A stretch of DNA of 57,036 nt from an uncultured Lachnoanaerobaculum sp. Lineage in GTDB: Bacteria; Bacillota; Clostridia; Lachnospirales; Lachnospiraceae. Under the pieces are notes generated by a model that was given only the letters and a program-made list of their open reading frames with translations, was not told the DNA's origin and searched no databases. The DNA lies in the NCBI GenBank assembly GCA_946999385.1, contig CAMQCZ010000012.1, positions 1 to 57,036 of the forward strand, given 5' to 3'. Both the position numbers and the translations under genes were made by a program. Below, one piece after another: positions 46,386-54,493 of the stretch (positions within the stretch are counted from its first letter, which is position 1; every line of letters starts with the position of its first letter).

Positions 46386-46415
46386 TTGACAAGTATAGCC
46401 AATAAATCTTATAAT
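46386..46415 (+). promoter_or_regulatory. Promoter of sugar ABC / beta-galactosidase operon
   Basis: Perfect TTGACA (46386-46391) and TATAAT (46410-46415) are 18 bases apart, upstream of the sugar-binding protein. Confidence 0.7.
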
Positions 46416-46420
46416 TTAGA

Positions 46421-46457
46421 CAAGATAATAGTGCAAAATAACTATGCACTTATCTTG
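46421..46457 (+). promoter_or_regulatory. Dyad/hairpin at the transcription start of the sugar operon
   Basis: CAAGATAA and TTATCTTG form 8-base arms; inside them GTGCA and TGCAC form a further 5-bp helix with a two-base bulge and a nine-base loop. It begins six bases after the -10, so it spans the start site. It could be a repressor operator or a 5'-end mRNA hairpin. Confidence 0.5.
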
Positions 46458-46486
46458 CGTGATGCATAGACTCAGGAGGTATTGGT

Positions 46487-47827
46487 ATGAAAAATAAAAT
46501 TTTAGCTTTGGGAATAATGACAGTTTTAGCTTTTAGTTTAGGTGCTTGTGCCGGTAAAAATACACAAGAGAGTGCTAAGACCGATATGAATACCCAAGAA
46601 AAAACAGATGATAAGTCGGATACAAAGGATAAAAAAGAGGAACTGACAGTATGGTGCTGGGATCCTAACTTTAATATTTATGCTATGAATGAAGCACAAA
46701 AAATATATGCAAAGGATCATCCTGATTTTAAATTGAATATAGTAGAAACTCCTTGGCCTGATATTCAAACAAAATTATCTACAGCTGCAACCTCAAAAGA
46801 TTTGAGCACTTTGCCTGATATATTACTTATGCAGGATAATGCATTCCAAAAAAACACTTTAACTTATCCTGACATTTTTCTTGATTTGGAAGATTCAGGT
46901 ATAAATTATGATGATTTTGCAAAAGCCAAGACAAATTATTCTATAGTAGATGGTAAGCATTATGGAGTACCTTTTGATAATGGTACTGCTATAGCTACAT
47001 ATAGGACCGATATATTGGAGGAGGCAGGCTTTACTTTAAAAGATTTTGAGAATATTACTTGGGACGAATATATAAATAAAGGAAAGGTAGTATTGGAAAA
47101 GACAGGTAAGCCTTTATTATCATCATTATCCGGTGAGGTTGATGTTGTATTTATAATGCTACAATCAGCAGGTGCTTCAATATTTGATGAAAAAGGAAAT
47201 CCTGATATAACTAATAACGATACTTTGAAGAAGGTGATAGAAACATACACAAGGATGAAAAAAGAAGGAGTATTGATAGAGGTTAATGACTGGGATCAAT
47301 ATGTAAGTGGCATGAATACAGGTGCTGTTGCAGGTACTATTAATGGATGCTGGATTTTGGGTAGTGTACAGGCAGCAAAGGATCAATCAGGTAAATGGGG
47401 AGTTACTGACATACCTAAACTTGATAAGGTTGAGGGAGCTACCAATTATTCAAATAATGGAGGTTCAAGCTGGGTTATAACTTCAAATACTAAAAATAAA
47501 GCTTTGGCAGTAGATTTTTTGAAAGCAACTTTCGGTTCAAGTGTAGAATTTTATGAAACTATATTACCACAGGCAGGGGCTTTAGCTACATATATACCTG
47601 CAGGTAAGAGCGAGATATACTCAAAGCCACAGGAATTTTTCGGTGGTCAGGCAATATATAAGGATATAACAGATTATGCTACAAAGGTTCCAAGTAATAA
47701 TACAGGTGTTTATTATTATGAAGGAAGGGAGGCTATAGCTACAGCCTTACAAAATATTATGTTAGGAACAGATATAGACTCAGCCTTAAAGACAGCACAG
47801 GAAACGGTAGAGTTTGCGATGGAATAG
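46487..47827 (+). CDS. Sugar ABC transporter substrate-binding lipoprotein
   Basis: The 446-residue lipoprotein has lipobox LGAC (Cys near 21), an acidic Thr/Asp/Lys tether and a family-1 sugar-binding fold. Visible are LTVWCWDPNFNIYAMNEA, LPDILLMQDN, GKHYGVPFDNGTAIATYRTD and the late SWVITSNTKNKALAVDFLKA. AGGAGG precedes the ATG. It heads an operon with two permeases and a GH2 beta-galactosidase, so a galactoside is the likely ligand, by context. No ATPase gene is in the operon; a shared MsmK-type ATPase elsewhere would be needed. Confidence 0.88.
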   Translation: MKNKILALGIMTVLAFSLGACAGKNTQESAKTDMNTQEKTDDKSDTKDKKEELTVWCWDPNFNIYAMNEAQKIYAKDHPDFKLNIVETPWPDIQTKLSTAATSKDLSTLPDILLMQDNAFQKNTLTYPDIFLDLEDSGINYDDFAKAKTNYSIVDGKHYGVPFDNGTAIATYRTDILEEAGFTLKDFENITWDEYINKGKVVLEKTGKPLLSSLSGEVDVVFIMLQSAGASIFDEKGNPDITNNDTLKKVIETYTRMKKEGVLIEVNDWDQYVSGMNTGAVAGTINGCWILGSVQAAKDQSGKWGVTDIPKLDKVEGATNYSNNGGSSWVITSNTKNKALAVDFLKATFGSSVEFYETILPQAGALATYIPAGKSEIYSKPQEFFGGQAIYKDITDYATKVPSNNTGVYYYEGREAIATALQNIMLGTDIDSALKTAQETVEFAME

Positions 47828-47848
47828 TAATTTATTTAGTAAAATGAC

Positions 47849-47872
47849 AAAAGGGGCTGTATAGCCCCTTTT
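47849..47872 (+). terminator. Intra-operon attenuating hairpin
   Basis: A perfect 10-bp stem (AAAAGGGGCT / AGCCCCTTTT) with a GTAT loop lies between the binding-protein and permease genes. Partial termination here would give more binding protein than permease, a common design. Confidence 0.8.
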
Positions 47873-47909
47873 ATTAACATAAAAATATATAAGGAGGTGG
47901 ATAAAAAAT

Positions 47910-48794
47910 ATGGCAAAGCCTATAGCTTTATCAAAAAAGCAGAATATGGCAGGTTGGATATTTCTTAGTCCTGCCGTTTTATTAATAGCTTTAATGAGCT
48001 TTTATCCGATGATATATGCTTTTTTATTATCCTTGAAAAGAGGTAAAGGTACAAATTTAAGGTTTGCAGGTTTATATAATTATGTACGAATGTTTAAGGA
48101 TACGGTATTTATGCAATCCTTAATAAATTGTTTTATATATTTGATAATACAGGTTCCTATAATGCTTATTTTAGCACTTATTTTAGCTTCTTTATTAAAT
48201 AATAAAAATATAAAATATAAGGCTTTGTATAGGACTGCAATATTTTTGCCATGTGCAAGCTCTTTGGTTTCATATGCTACAATATTCAGATCTTTATTTG
48301 CAGTTGACGGTCTTGTAAATGCTATTCTTATAAAATTGGGTATAATTAGTATTGGGTATAATTTTTTGGCAAATGCAAACAGTGCCAGATTTGTATTGAT
48401 ATTAGCCTTAGTTTGGAGATGGACAGGATATAATATGGTATTTTATCTGGCAGGATTACAAAATATAGAATATTCAGTGTATGAAGCCGCTAAAATAGAT
48501 GGGGCAAATCCTGTACAGACATTTTTTAAGATAACTATGCCATTACTCAAGCCGACTATATTGCTTACAGCTATTATGTCTACAAATGGAACTTTGCAAT
48601 TATTTGATGAATCAGTTAATTTAACAGGTGGTGGTCCGGGTAATGCTACAATTACAATGACACATTATATTTACAATACTTCATTTAAATTTGTTCCTAA
48701 TTTTGGATATGCTTCTGCAATGTCTTATTTTATAATGATAATAGTTTTAATTTTAGCTTTTATACAGTTGAAAGTAGGTGATAAACGTGACTAG
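47910..48794 (+). CDS. Sugar ABC transporter permease (MalF-type)
   Basis: This 294-residue membrane protein has about six helices and the EAA loop YEAAKIDGANPVQTFFKITMPLL. GWIFLSPAVLLIALMSFYPM and FDESVNLTGGGPGNAT are characteristic of the UgpA/MalF-type sugar permease. AAGGAGGTGG stands nine bases before the ATG. Its end overlaps the next permease. It would pair with the protein encoded at 48787 to form the channel. Confidence 0.92.
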   Translation: MAKPIALSKKQNMAGWIFLSPAVLLIALMSFYPMIYAFLLSLKRGKGTNLRFAGLYNYVRMFKDTVFMQSLINCFIYLIIQVPIMLILALILASLLNNKNIKYKALYRTAIFLPCASSLVSYATIFRSLFAVDGLVNAILIKLGIISIGYNFLANANSARFVLILALVWRWTGYNMVFYLAGLQNIEYSVYEAAKIDGANPVQTFFKITMPLLKPTILLTAIMSTNGTLQLFDESVNLTGGGPGNATITMTHYIYNTSFKFVPNFGYASAMSYFIMIIVLILAFIQLKVGDKRD

Positions 48795-49593
48795 AGGAAA
48801 GAAGATATTGTCATATTTATTTTTGGATATAGTTGCTTTTCTGTCAGTTTTTCCTTTATATTGGATGTTTAGTGCGGCAACTAATAAAAGTATAGATGTA
48901 AGTAAGGGTAGACTTATACCGGGATTTGAGCTTATCAATAATTTTAAAAATTTGATGCTGCAATATAATTTGAAAAATGCAATGTTTAATTCAATAAAAT
49001 ATGCTCTCATACTTACAATTATTTCTATATTTATTTGTTCTTTAGCAGGATATGGCTTTGAGATTTATCATGATAAGGCTAAGGATAAGCTTATGAGTAT
49101 TATATTATTATCTATGATGATTCCTTTTGTAGCTATTATGGTACCTTTATATAAGATGTTTTCGGAATTGGGTTTGTTAAATTCTACACTGGGTTTTATC
49201 CTACCTACATTATCAACTCCGCTTTTGATTATGCTATTTAGACAAAGTGCAAGATCATTTCCAAGGGATATTATAGAAGCTGCAAGGATGGACGGTTTAA
49301 GCGAATTTCAAATATTTTATAGAATATTTATTCCTACAATGAGATCAACATTTGCCGCGGCTATGACGATTACCTTTATGGCTGCATGGAATAGCTATTT
49401 ATGGCCTAAGGTAATTATGACAAATCAAAAGAGCATAACTATGCCTATGCTGGTTGCAAATCTTAAAGAGGGCTATGTAACAGATTATGGTATGCTGATG
49501 CTTGCAGTATTTCTATGTACTATTCCTACTGCTATAGTATTTTTCTTATTGCAGAAAAATTTTACAGAGGGAATTACCGGAGCAATTAAATAA
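48787..49593 (+). CDS. Sugar ABC transporter permease (MalG-type)
   Basis: The 268-residue partner permease has about six helices and the EAA loop IEAARMDGLSEFQIFYRIFIPTM. FPLYWMFSAATNK near the start and AAWNSYLWPKVIM are typical of UgpE/MalG. Two GTG codons could start it; I prefer 48787 because AGGTGAT sits about five bases upstream, within the overlap with the preceding gene. The first GTG (48778) is inside that site. Confidence 0.9.
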   Translation: MTRGKKILSYLFLDIVAFLSVFPLYWMFSAATNKSIDVSKGRLIPGFELINNFKNLMLQYNLKNAMFNSIKYALILTIISIFICSLAGYGFEIYHDKAKDKLMSIILLSMMIPFVAIMVPLYKMFSELGLLNSTLGFILPTLSTPLLIMLFRQSARSFPRDIIEAARMDGLSEFQIFYRIFIPTMRSTFAAAMTITFMAAWNSYLWPKVIMTNQKSITMPMLVANLKEGYVTDYGMLMLAVFLCTIPTAIVFFLLQKNFTEGITGAIK

Positions 49594-49610
49594 AAATATT
49601 AGGAGATGAG

Positions 49611-52600
49611 ATGGAAAAATTTAATTTAGATAAGCTTAGAGATCCAGAGTATTTTAAATACAATTGTGAAATTGCACATTCTGATCATATTCATTATAAA
49701 AATATTTTAGAGATGGATGAAAAAAGGAGCAGTTTTTATTATAGCTTGAATGGAATATGGAAATTTCATTATGCAAAGAATTATAATTCTATTATTGATA
49801 AAGCATATAGTATGGAATATTCTTCAAAAAATTGGGATGATATAAGAGTGCCTTCACATATTCAAATGGAAGGCTATGATTGTCCTCAATATGTAAATGT
49901 TCAATATCCTTGGGAAGGTCATGAATATATAAGACCGGGAGAAGTGCCTTTGGATTTTAATCCTGTAGCTACATATGTAAAATATTTTTATTTGAATGAA
50001 AATATGAAAAATAAGGACATTCATATAATTTTTGAAGGCGTAGAAAGTGCATTTAATATATATATTAATGGGCATTATATAGGATATCATGAGGATAGCT
50101 TTACAAGTGCTGAATTTGATTTGACTAAATATATTATTGACGGTGAAAATAAGCTATTTGTTCAGGTATTTAAATTTTCAGCTTCAAGTTGGTGTGAGGA
50201 TCAGGATTTTTTCAGATTTTCAGGTATTTATAGAGATGTATATTTGCTTACTTATCCAAAGGCTCATATTAGTGATATAAAAATACGCACCGATTTGAAT
50301 GAAGATTTAACAGAAGCTGAGTTATTATTGGATTTGAAAATAAAAGCTACTATAGAAAATTCATATATATTATTGGATTTATTCAAGGATGACATATATT
50401 TATTTGAGAATGAGAAAATAGAGATTAATAATACAAATATATCAAAAATTTACAATATAAAAAACCCTAAGCTTTGGAGTGCTGAGGAGCCTAATTTATA
50501 TAAGCTTTTATTTAAAATTTATGATAATAATAATGAGCTTTTAGAGGTAATAAAACAGAATGTAGGATTTAGAAAATTTGAATTAAAAGACGGTCTAATG
50601 CTTTTGAATAATAAAAGAATAGTATTTAAGGGCGTTAATAGACATGATTTTAGTTCAAAATTCGGAAGAGCCATAACAAAATCTGAAATTTTAAAAGATA
50701 TTATTACTATGAAGCAAAATAATATAAATGCCATAAGAACAAGTCATTATCCTAATAATTCCTACCTTTATGAGCTTATGGATATTTATGGGATGTATGG
50801 AATAGATGAAAATAATATGGAATCACATGGATCCTGGGATGAATATATGAATAATAAGGATTTGGATTATATAGTTCCAAAGGATAATAAGTCATGGGAG
50901 CCTATGCTTATAGATAGGTGTAATTCTATGTTTGAAAGAGATAAAAATCATCCGTCTATTTTAATATGGTCTCTTGGAAATGAATCTTATGGTGGAAGTG
51001 TAATTTACGAAATGTTTAAATATCTTAAAAATATAGATAGTACAAGATTAGTTCATTATGAAGGTATTTTTAATGATAGAGCTTATAATGATACAAGTGA
51101 TATCGAGAGTCAAATGTATACATCCGTAGCTAAAATAGAAGAATTTTTGGGAAATAATAAAGAAAAGCCATTTATTTGTTGTGAATATAGCCATGCTATG
51201 GGAAATTCTTGTGGTGCTATGCATAAGTATACAGAGCTTAGCGACAGAGAAGCAAGATATCAGGGGGGCTTTATTTGGGATTATATTGATCAGAGTATAC
51301 TTGCAAAAAATAGATTCGGTGAAAAATTCCAGGCTTATGGCGGAGATTTTTATGATAGACCTTGTGATTATAATTTTAGTGGAAATGGTATAGTTTATGG
51401 TGAAAATAGAGAACCTTCTCCTAAAATGCAGGAGGTAAAATTTAACTATCAAAATATAAGCATTAAATTTAATGATAAAACCTTTGATATAATTAATAAA
51501 AATTTATTTGTTAATGTAAATAAATTTGATTGTAAATTAGTTATAAAAAGAGAGGGAAAAATAATATATCAAAAATATATAGATGTAGATGTTTTACCCT
51601 TATCTGCTAAGAGATATTATCTGGATTTAGAGGATTTAAAAATAAAAGGTGAATATGTAATAAATATTTCATTTTTATTAAAGGAAGATGAATCATGGGC
51701 AAAAAAAGGTCATGAAATAGCTTTTGGTGAAAAAATATTTCATATAGAAAATGGTCTTGAGATTAAAAACAATGAAACTATATACTCTGATTTGAAATTA
51801 GTAAGGAGTGTACATAATATAGGCGTTAAGGGAGATAATTTTGAAATACTATTTTCTTATTTGAATGGAGGCTTAGTTTCATATAAATATGCCGGTAAAG
51901 AATTATTTGAAGATATACCAAGACCTAACTTTTGGAGAGCTTGTACAGATAATGATTATGGTAATTTAATGCCTTTTAGAGCTGCGAGATGGAAGGCTGC
52001 AAGTGATTATTTAAGCCATAAGTATGAGGAGAATGGAATAATAAAAATGTTAAAGCCTGAGCTTTGGGTTTATAAAAATAGTATAGCTGTAGCTTTCAAA
52101 TATATTATGCCTACATTTCCGGATTCTTATTGTGAGCTTAAATATGAGATTTTTAAGGATGCTAAGGTGAAAATCACTTTAGAATATGACAATAAATATA
52201 ATTTTGATACTATGCCGGAATTTGGAGTTTTATTCAAGCTAAGTGCCGATTATGATAATTTAGAATGGTATGGGCTTGGAGAAAGCGAAACATATGCTGA
52301 CAGAAAAAAAGGTGGAAAGCTCGGCATTTATAAAAATAAAATTATTGATAATATGGCTAAATATTTGATTCCTCAGGAATGTGGAAATAAAGAAGATGTT
52401 AGATATGCAAAAATTTTAGATGATAAGGGTAGGGGGATTTGCTTTGAATATGATAAGGAAAATGGTTATATGAGCTTCAGTGCTTTGCCATATACTCCAA
52501 ATCAGCTTGAGCAGGCAAAACATTCTTATGAATTACCAAAAATATTTAATACAGTAGTTAGAGTAAATAAAGCCTTGATGGGAATAGGTGGAGATGATAG

Positions 52601-52682
52601 TTGGGGTGCTAAACCTCATGATGAATATTTGCTTGATACTAAAGGAAAAATGAAATTTACATTTTATTTTAAAGGGATTTAA
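49611..52682 (+). CDS. lacZ: Beta-galactosidase, GH2 LacZ-type
   Basis: This 1023-residue cytosolic glycosidase is almost exactly the length of E. coli LacZ. The sugar-binding jelly roll (about 40-215) contains WEGHEYIRPGEVP. The TIM barrel holds NRHDF, DENNMESHG, the acid/base Glu458 in WSLGNESYGG and the nucleophile Glu525 in ICCEYSHAMGNSCG. The C-terminal Bgal_small_N domain (about 740-1023) is complete. It should hydrolyse lactose or other beta-galactosides brought in by the upstream transporter. GGAGATG precedes the ATG, 17 bases after the permease, and a terminator follows. Confidence 0.95.
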   Translation: MEKFNLDKLRDPEYFKYNCEIAHSDHIHYKNILEMDEKRSSFYYSLNGIWKFHYAKNYNSIIDKAYSMEYSSKNWDDIRVPSHIQMEGYDCPQYVNVQYPWEGHEYIRPGEVPLDFNPVATYVKYFYLNENMKNKDIHIIFEGVESAFNIYINGHYIGYHEDSFTSAEFDLTKYIIDGENKLFVQVFKFSASSWCEDQDFFRFSGIYRDVYLLTYPKAHISDIKIRTDLNEDLTEAELLLDLKIKATIENSYILLDLFKDDIYLFENEKIEINNTNISKIYNIKNPKLWSAEEPNLYKLLFKIYDNNNELLEVIKQNVGFRKFELKDGLMLLNNKRIVFKGVNRHDFSSKFGRAITKSEILKDIITMKQNNINAIRTSHYPNNSYLYELMDIYGMYGIDENNMESHGSWDEYMNNKDLDYIVPKDNKSWEPMLIDRCNSMFERDKNHPSILIWSLGNESYGGSVIYEMFKYLKNIDSTRLVHYEGIFNDRAYNDTSDIESQMYTSVAKIEEFLGNNKEKPFICCEYSHAMGNSCGAMHKYTELSDREARYQGGFIWDYIDQSILAKNRFGEKFQAYGGDFYDRPCDYNFSGNGIVYGENREPSPKMQEVKFNYQNISIKFNDKTFDIINKNLFVNVNKFDCKLVIKREGKIIYQKYIDVDVLPLSAKRYYLDLEDLKIKGEYVINISFLLKEDESWAKKGHEIAFGEKIFHIENGLEIKNNETIYSDLKLVRSVHNIGVKGDNFEILFSYLNGGLVSYKYAGKELFEDIPRPNFWRACTDNDYGNLMPFRAARWKAASDYLSHKYEENGIIKMLKPELWVYKNSIAVAFKYIMPTFPDSYCELKYEIFKDAKVKITLEYDNKYNFDTMPEFGVLFKLSADYDNLEWYGLGESETYADRKKGGKLGIYKNKIIDNMAKYLIPQECGNKEDVRYAKILDDKGRGICFEYDKENGYMSFSALPYTPNQLEQAKHSYELPKIFNTVVRVNKALMGIGGDDSWGAKPHDEYLLDTKGKMKFTFYFKGI

Positions 52683-52720
52683 AAAAACGCTGTAGGCAAA
52701 AGGCTTACAGCGTTTTTTAT
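52683..52720. terminator. Strong terminator after lacZ (bidirectional)
   Basis: The arms AAACGCTGTAGGC and GCTTACAGCGTTT pair (one G-U) with A and T tracts on both sides. It ends the sugar operon and can stop hpf transcripts from the other side. Confidence 0.85.
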
Positions 52721-52850
52721 AATATTTGTATCTTAGAAATTATTACTAAGATAATTTGCTTTAGTTGAAATGTTTATAGAAATTGGAGAGATTATTATAT
52801 TTTGTTTTTATATAGCTTTTATAATGCTATATGTATTATTTTGTATGTTA

Positions 52851-53384
52851 TTAATAGTCGGCTTCTATAAGACCGTAGGTATTATTTTTTCTTTTGTATA
52901 CAACAGCCATTTGCTCAGTGCCGGAATTGTTAAATACAAAGAAGTTATGTCCAAGCATTTCCATTTGTAGGCAAGCTTCTTCGGCTGTCATAGGTTTAAT
53001 ATTAAATTTTTTGAATTTTACTATTTTTATATTATCATCCAAATCATTATCATCGTTATTATTAATAAATAAATCTGAGAAAGAATGAATATCTTGTTTT
53101 TTGTCTATTAATTTATTTTTATATTTTTTGATTTGGGCTTCTATAATATCGCTGACCATATCTATAGCTACATACATATCATCGGCACTTTGTTCAGCTC
53201 GTATAATTCTATGCTTTGTAGGTATGGTAACCTCAATACGTTGCTCGGACTTTTGTACGCTTAGCGTTACTTTTGCATTTATATCTTTCTTGAAATATTT
53301 ATCAAGCTTTGATAATTTATCCTCTATAGCTTTTTTTAAACCTTCTGTTATTTCAATATTTCTTCCTAAAATAGTATAAAACAT
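52851..53384 (-). CDS. hpf: Ribosome hibernation promoting factor, long form
   Basis: The 177-residue protein dimerises 70S ribosomes into inactive 100S particles during slow growth. The N-terminal S30AE domain (about 1-100) shows ITEGLKKAIEDKLSKLDKYF and ADDMYVAIDMVSD. A charged linker (Asn/Asp-rich) leads to the C-terminal dimerisation domain (about 125-177: KPMTAEEACLQMEMLGHNFFVF ... YGLIEADY). That tail is what defines the long form of Firmicutes. AAAGGAG precedes the ATG, and a consensus promoter lies about 70 bases upstream. Confidence 0.95.
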   Translation of the reverse strand: MFYTILGRNIEITEGLKKAIEDKLSKLDKYFKKDINAKVTLSVQKSEQRIEVTIPTKHRIIRAEQSADDMYVAIDMVSDIIEAQIKKYKNKLIDKKQDIHSFSDLFINNNDDNDLDDNIKIVKFKKFNIKPMTAEEACLQMEMLGHNFFVFNNSGTEQMAVVYKRKNNTYGLIEADY

Positions 53385-53450
53385 AAGAATCTCCTTTCCG
53401 GAAAATATTAATATAAAGACAAGTATTAAAGCTTGTTTTTTATTGTTTTT

Positions 53451-53479
53451 ATTATAGCATAAAAGATTGAAAAATTCAA
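53451..53479 (-). promoter_or_regulatory. Promoter of hpf
   Basis: On the minus strand TTGAAT (53474-53479) and a perfect TATAAT (53451-53456) are 17 bases apart. The -35 lies within a small ATTGAA/TTCAAT dyad. Confidence 0.6.
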
Positions 53480-53521
53480 TATAAAATTATAATTAGATAT
53501 ACAATTATAAGCTATAATATT

Positions 53522-53573
53522 AAATGTCAGTATAAAAGAGACTATATACACTTTTATATTGACATTTTCTTTT
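53522..53573. repeat. Long inverted repeat in the hpf upstream region
   Basis: Arms of 17 bases (53522-53538 and 53551-53567, one mismatch that is a G-T pair) enclose a 12-base loop; TCTTTT follows. It looks like a terminator or structured RNA, but no gene ends here, so its purpose is unclear. Confidence 0.55.
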
Positions 53574-54013
53574 GCGATTATTTAATATAGATTATAATAT
53601 TAAGTATAAAAAAGGAAAGAGCCTGCTTTTACACCTGAGCTTTTTTTATAATTTTGAAATTTTATATACAATACAAATGTCTGGTTGTGAATATGATTTT
53701 TAAGACTGATATTTGCATTTACTAGAAAAGCTTTAAAATAGAATATTTGTACAAGAAAGTTTATGTGGATAAAGTGCGATTTATCCACATAATTTTGTGA
53801 ATTTATCAAAAAATTATAGGCTTAAAATAGCCTTATACAGGCTTTTGTAGAAAAGTTATTCACATTATCCACAATATTTTATCCTGTAAATGCAGAAAAA
53901 TGTGGACAAGTTGATTACTAAAAAGCTTTTATATAGGAAATATATTAAAAGTTTGGCATAGTTGTATTTTATGACAACTTCCTTACAATGTTCTTACTAT
54001 ATGGCATAAGGAC
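53574..54013. other. Non-coding region around the DnaA boxes
   Basis: Apart from the DnaA boxes and the preceding inverted repeat, this AT-rich part of the 690-base hpf-to-54075 gap has no supported gene. A 69-codon minus-strand frame (53600-53809) overlaps the boxes and has no ribosome binding site. An AGTTGT/ACAACT dyad near 53961-53981 is minor. Confidence 0.4.
53761..53909. other. DnaA-box cluster
   Basis: Five 9-mers match TTATNCACA or differ by one base. They are 53764-53772 (minus, perfect TTATCCACA), 53781-53789 (plus, perfect), 53856-53864 (plus, TTATTCACA), 53865-53873 (plus, perfect, touching the previous one) and 53901-53909 (minus, TTGTCCACA). The first two form a palindrome with 13-base arms (53761-53773, 53780-53792). 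The flanks are very AT-rich. No dnaA, dnaN, rpmH or parAB is nearby, so this is either a non-canonical origin or a DnaA-titration or regulatory locus. Confidence 0.65.
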
Positions 54014-54041
54014 TTAACAAAAAAAGTTTTTGTGTTATACT
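54014..54041 (+). promoter_or_regulatory. Promoter of small wall-binding protein
   Basis: TTAACA (54014-54019) and TATACT (54036-54041) are 16 bases apart, and the -10 has a TG extension (TGTTATACT). It lies about 105 bases downstream of the last DnaA box. Confidence 0.45.
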
Positions 54042-54074
54042 ATCATTGCATAAGAGGAGAGGAGGTCATGTACA

Positions 54075-54422
54075 TTGAAAAAATTAATATATAGCTTGTT
54101 ATTAACAGCCTCTATTTCCATGATATCTATTATATCTACTTTTGCATTACCAGACACAAAAATATTAGATGATTCTTATTCTTGGAAAAAGGTAGAAAAT
54201 GAATGGACTGTTGTTAATAAATCTGGTAATCCAATCTCCGGTTGGATATCTTATGATGACGATATCTACTACCTTGATAAAAATGGAGTCATGAAAACGG
54301 GATGGTTAAGAATTAGCGGTACTTGGTATTATCTTGATGAAGAAGATGGTAAATTAGTAAGAGATAAGTGGATTGATAATTATTATGTTAATTCGGATGG
54401 AGAGAAGACTAAGACGAGATAA
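54075..54422 (+). CDS. Small secreted wall-binding repeat protein
   Basis: The 115-residue protein has a signal peptide (about 1-25, ending TFALP) and little besides two to three wall-binding repeats: SGWISYDDDIYYLDKNGVMKTGW, then SGTWYYLDEEDGKLV and a closing YYVNSDG. The start is a TTG with GAGGAGGT eight bases upstream; the ATG at 54068 is out of frame and stops after eight codons. It seems to be a free-standing wall-binding module, without stalk or catalytic part. A terminator follows, so it is monocistronic. Function unknown. Confidence 0.78.
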   Translation: MKKLIYSLLLTASISMISIISTFALPDTKILDDSYSWKKVENEWTVVNKSGNPISGWISYDDDIYYLDKNGVMKTGWLRISGTWYYLDEEDGKLVRDKWIDNYYVNSDGEKTKTR

Positions 54423-54438
54423 ATATTATAAAATATGG

Positions 54439-54468
54439 ATGCCAAGGTGTAATGCTTTGGCATTTTTA
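54439..54468 (+). terminator. Rho-independent terminator
   Basis: An ATGCCAA / TTGGCAT stem followed by TTTTTA lies 17 bases after the small wall-binding gene. Confidence 0.7.
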
Positions 54469-54493
54469 TATTTTATTACGGAGGCTTTAGTAT

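Noticed and set aside
52770..52970. 66-codon plus-strand hydrophobic frame
   Set aside because: Most of it is antisense to the conserved C-terminus of hpf, and no ribosome binding site is seen.
53600..53809. 69-codon minus-strand frame in the hpf-to-54075 gap
   Set aside because: It overlaps the DnaA boxes, has no ribosome binding site and has the composition of random AT-rich DNA.
53761..53909. Calling the DnaA-box cluster the chromosomal origin outright
   Set aside because: No dnaA/dnaN/rpmH neighbourhood and no switch of gene orientation at the site; kept as a finding with alternatives.
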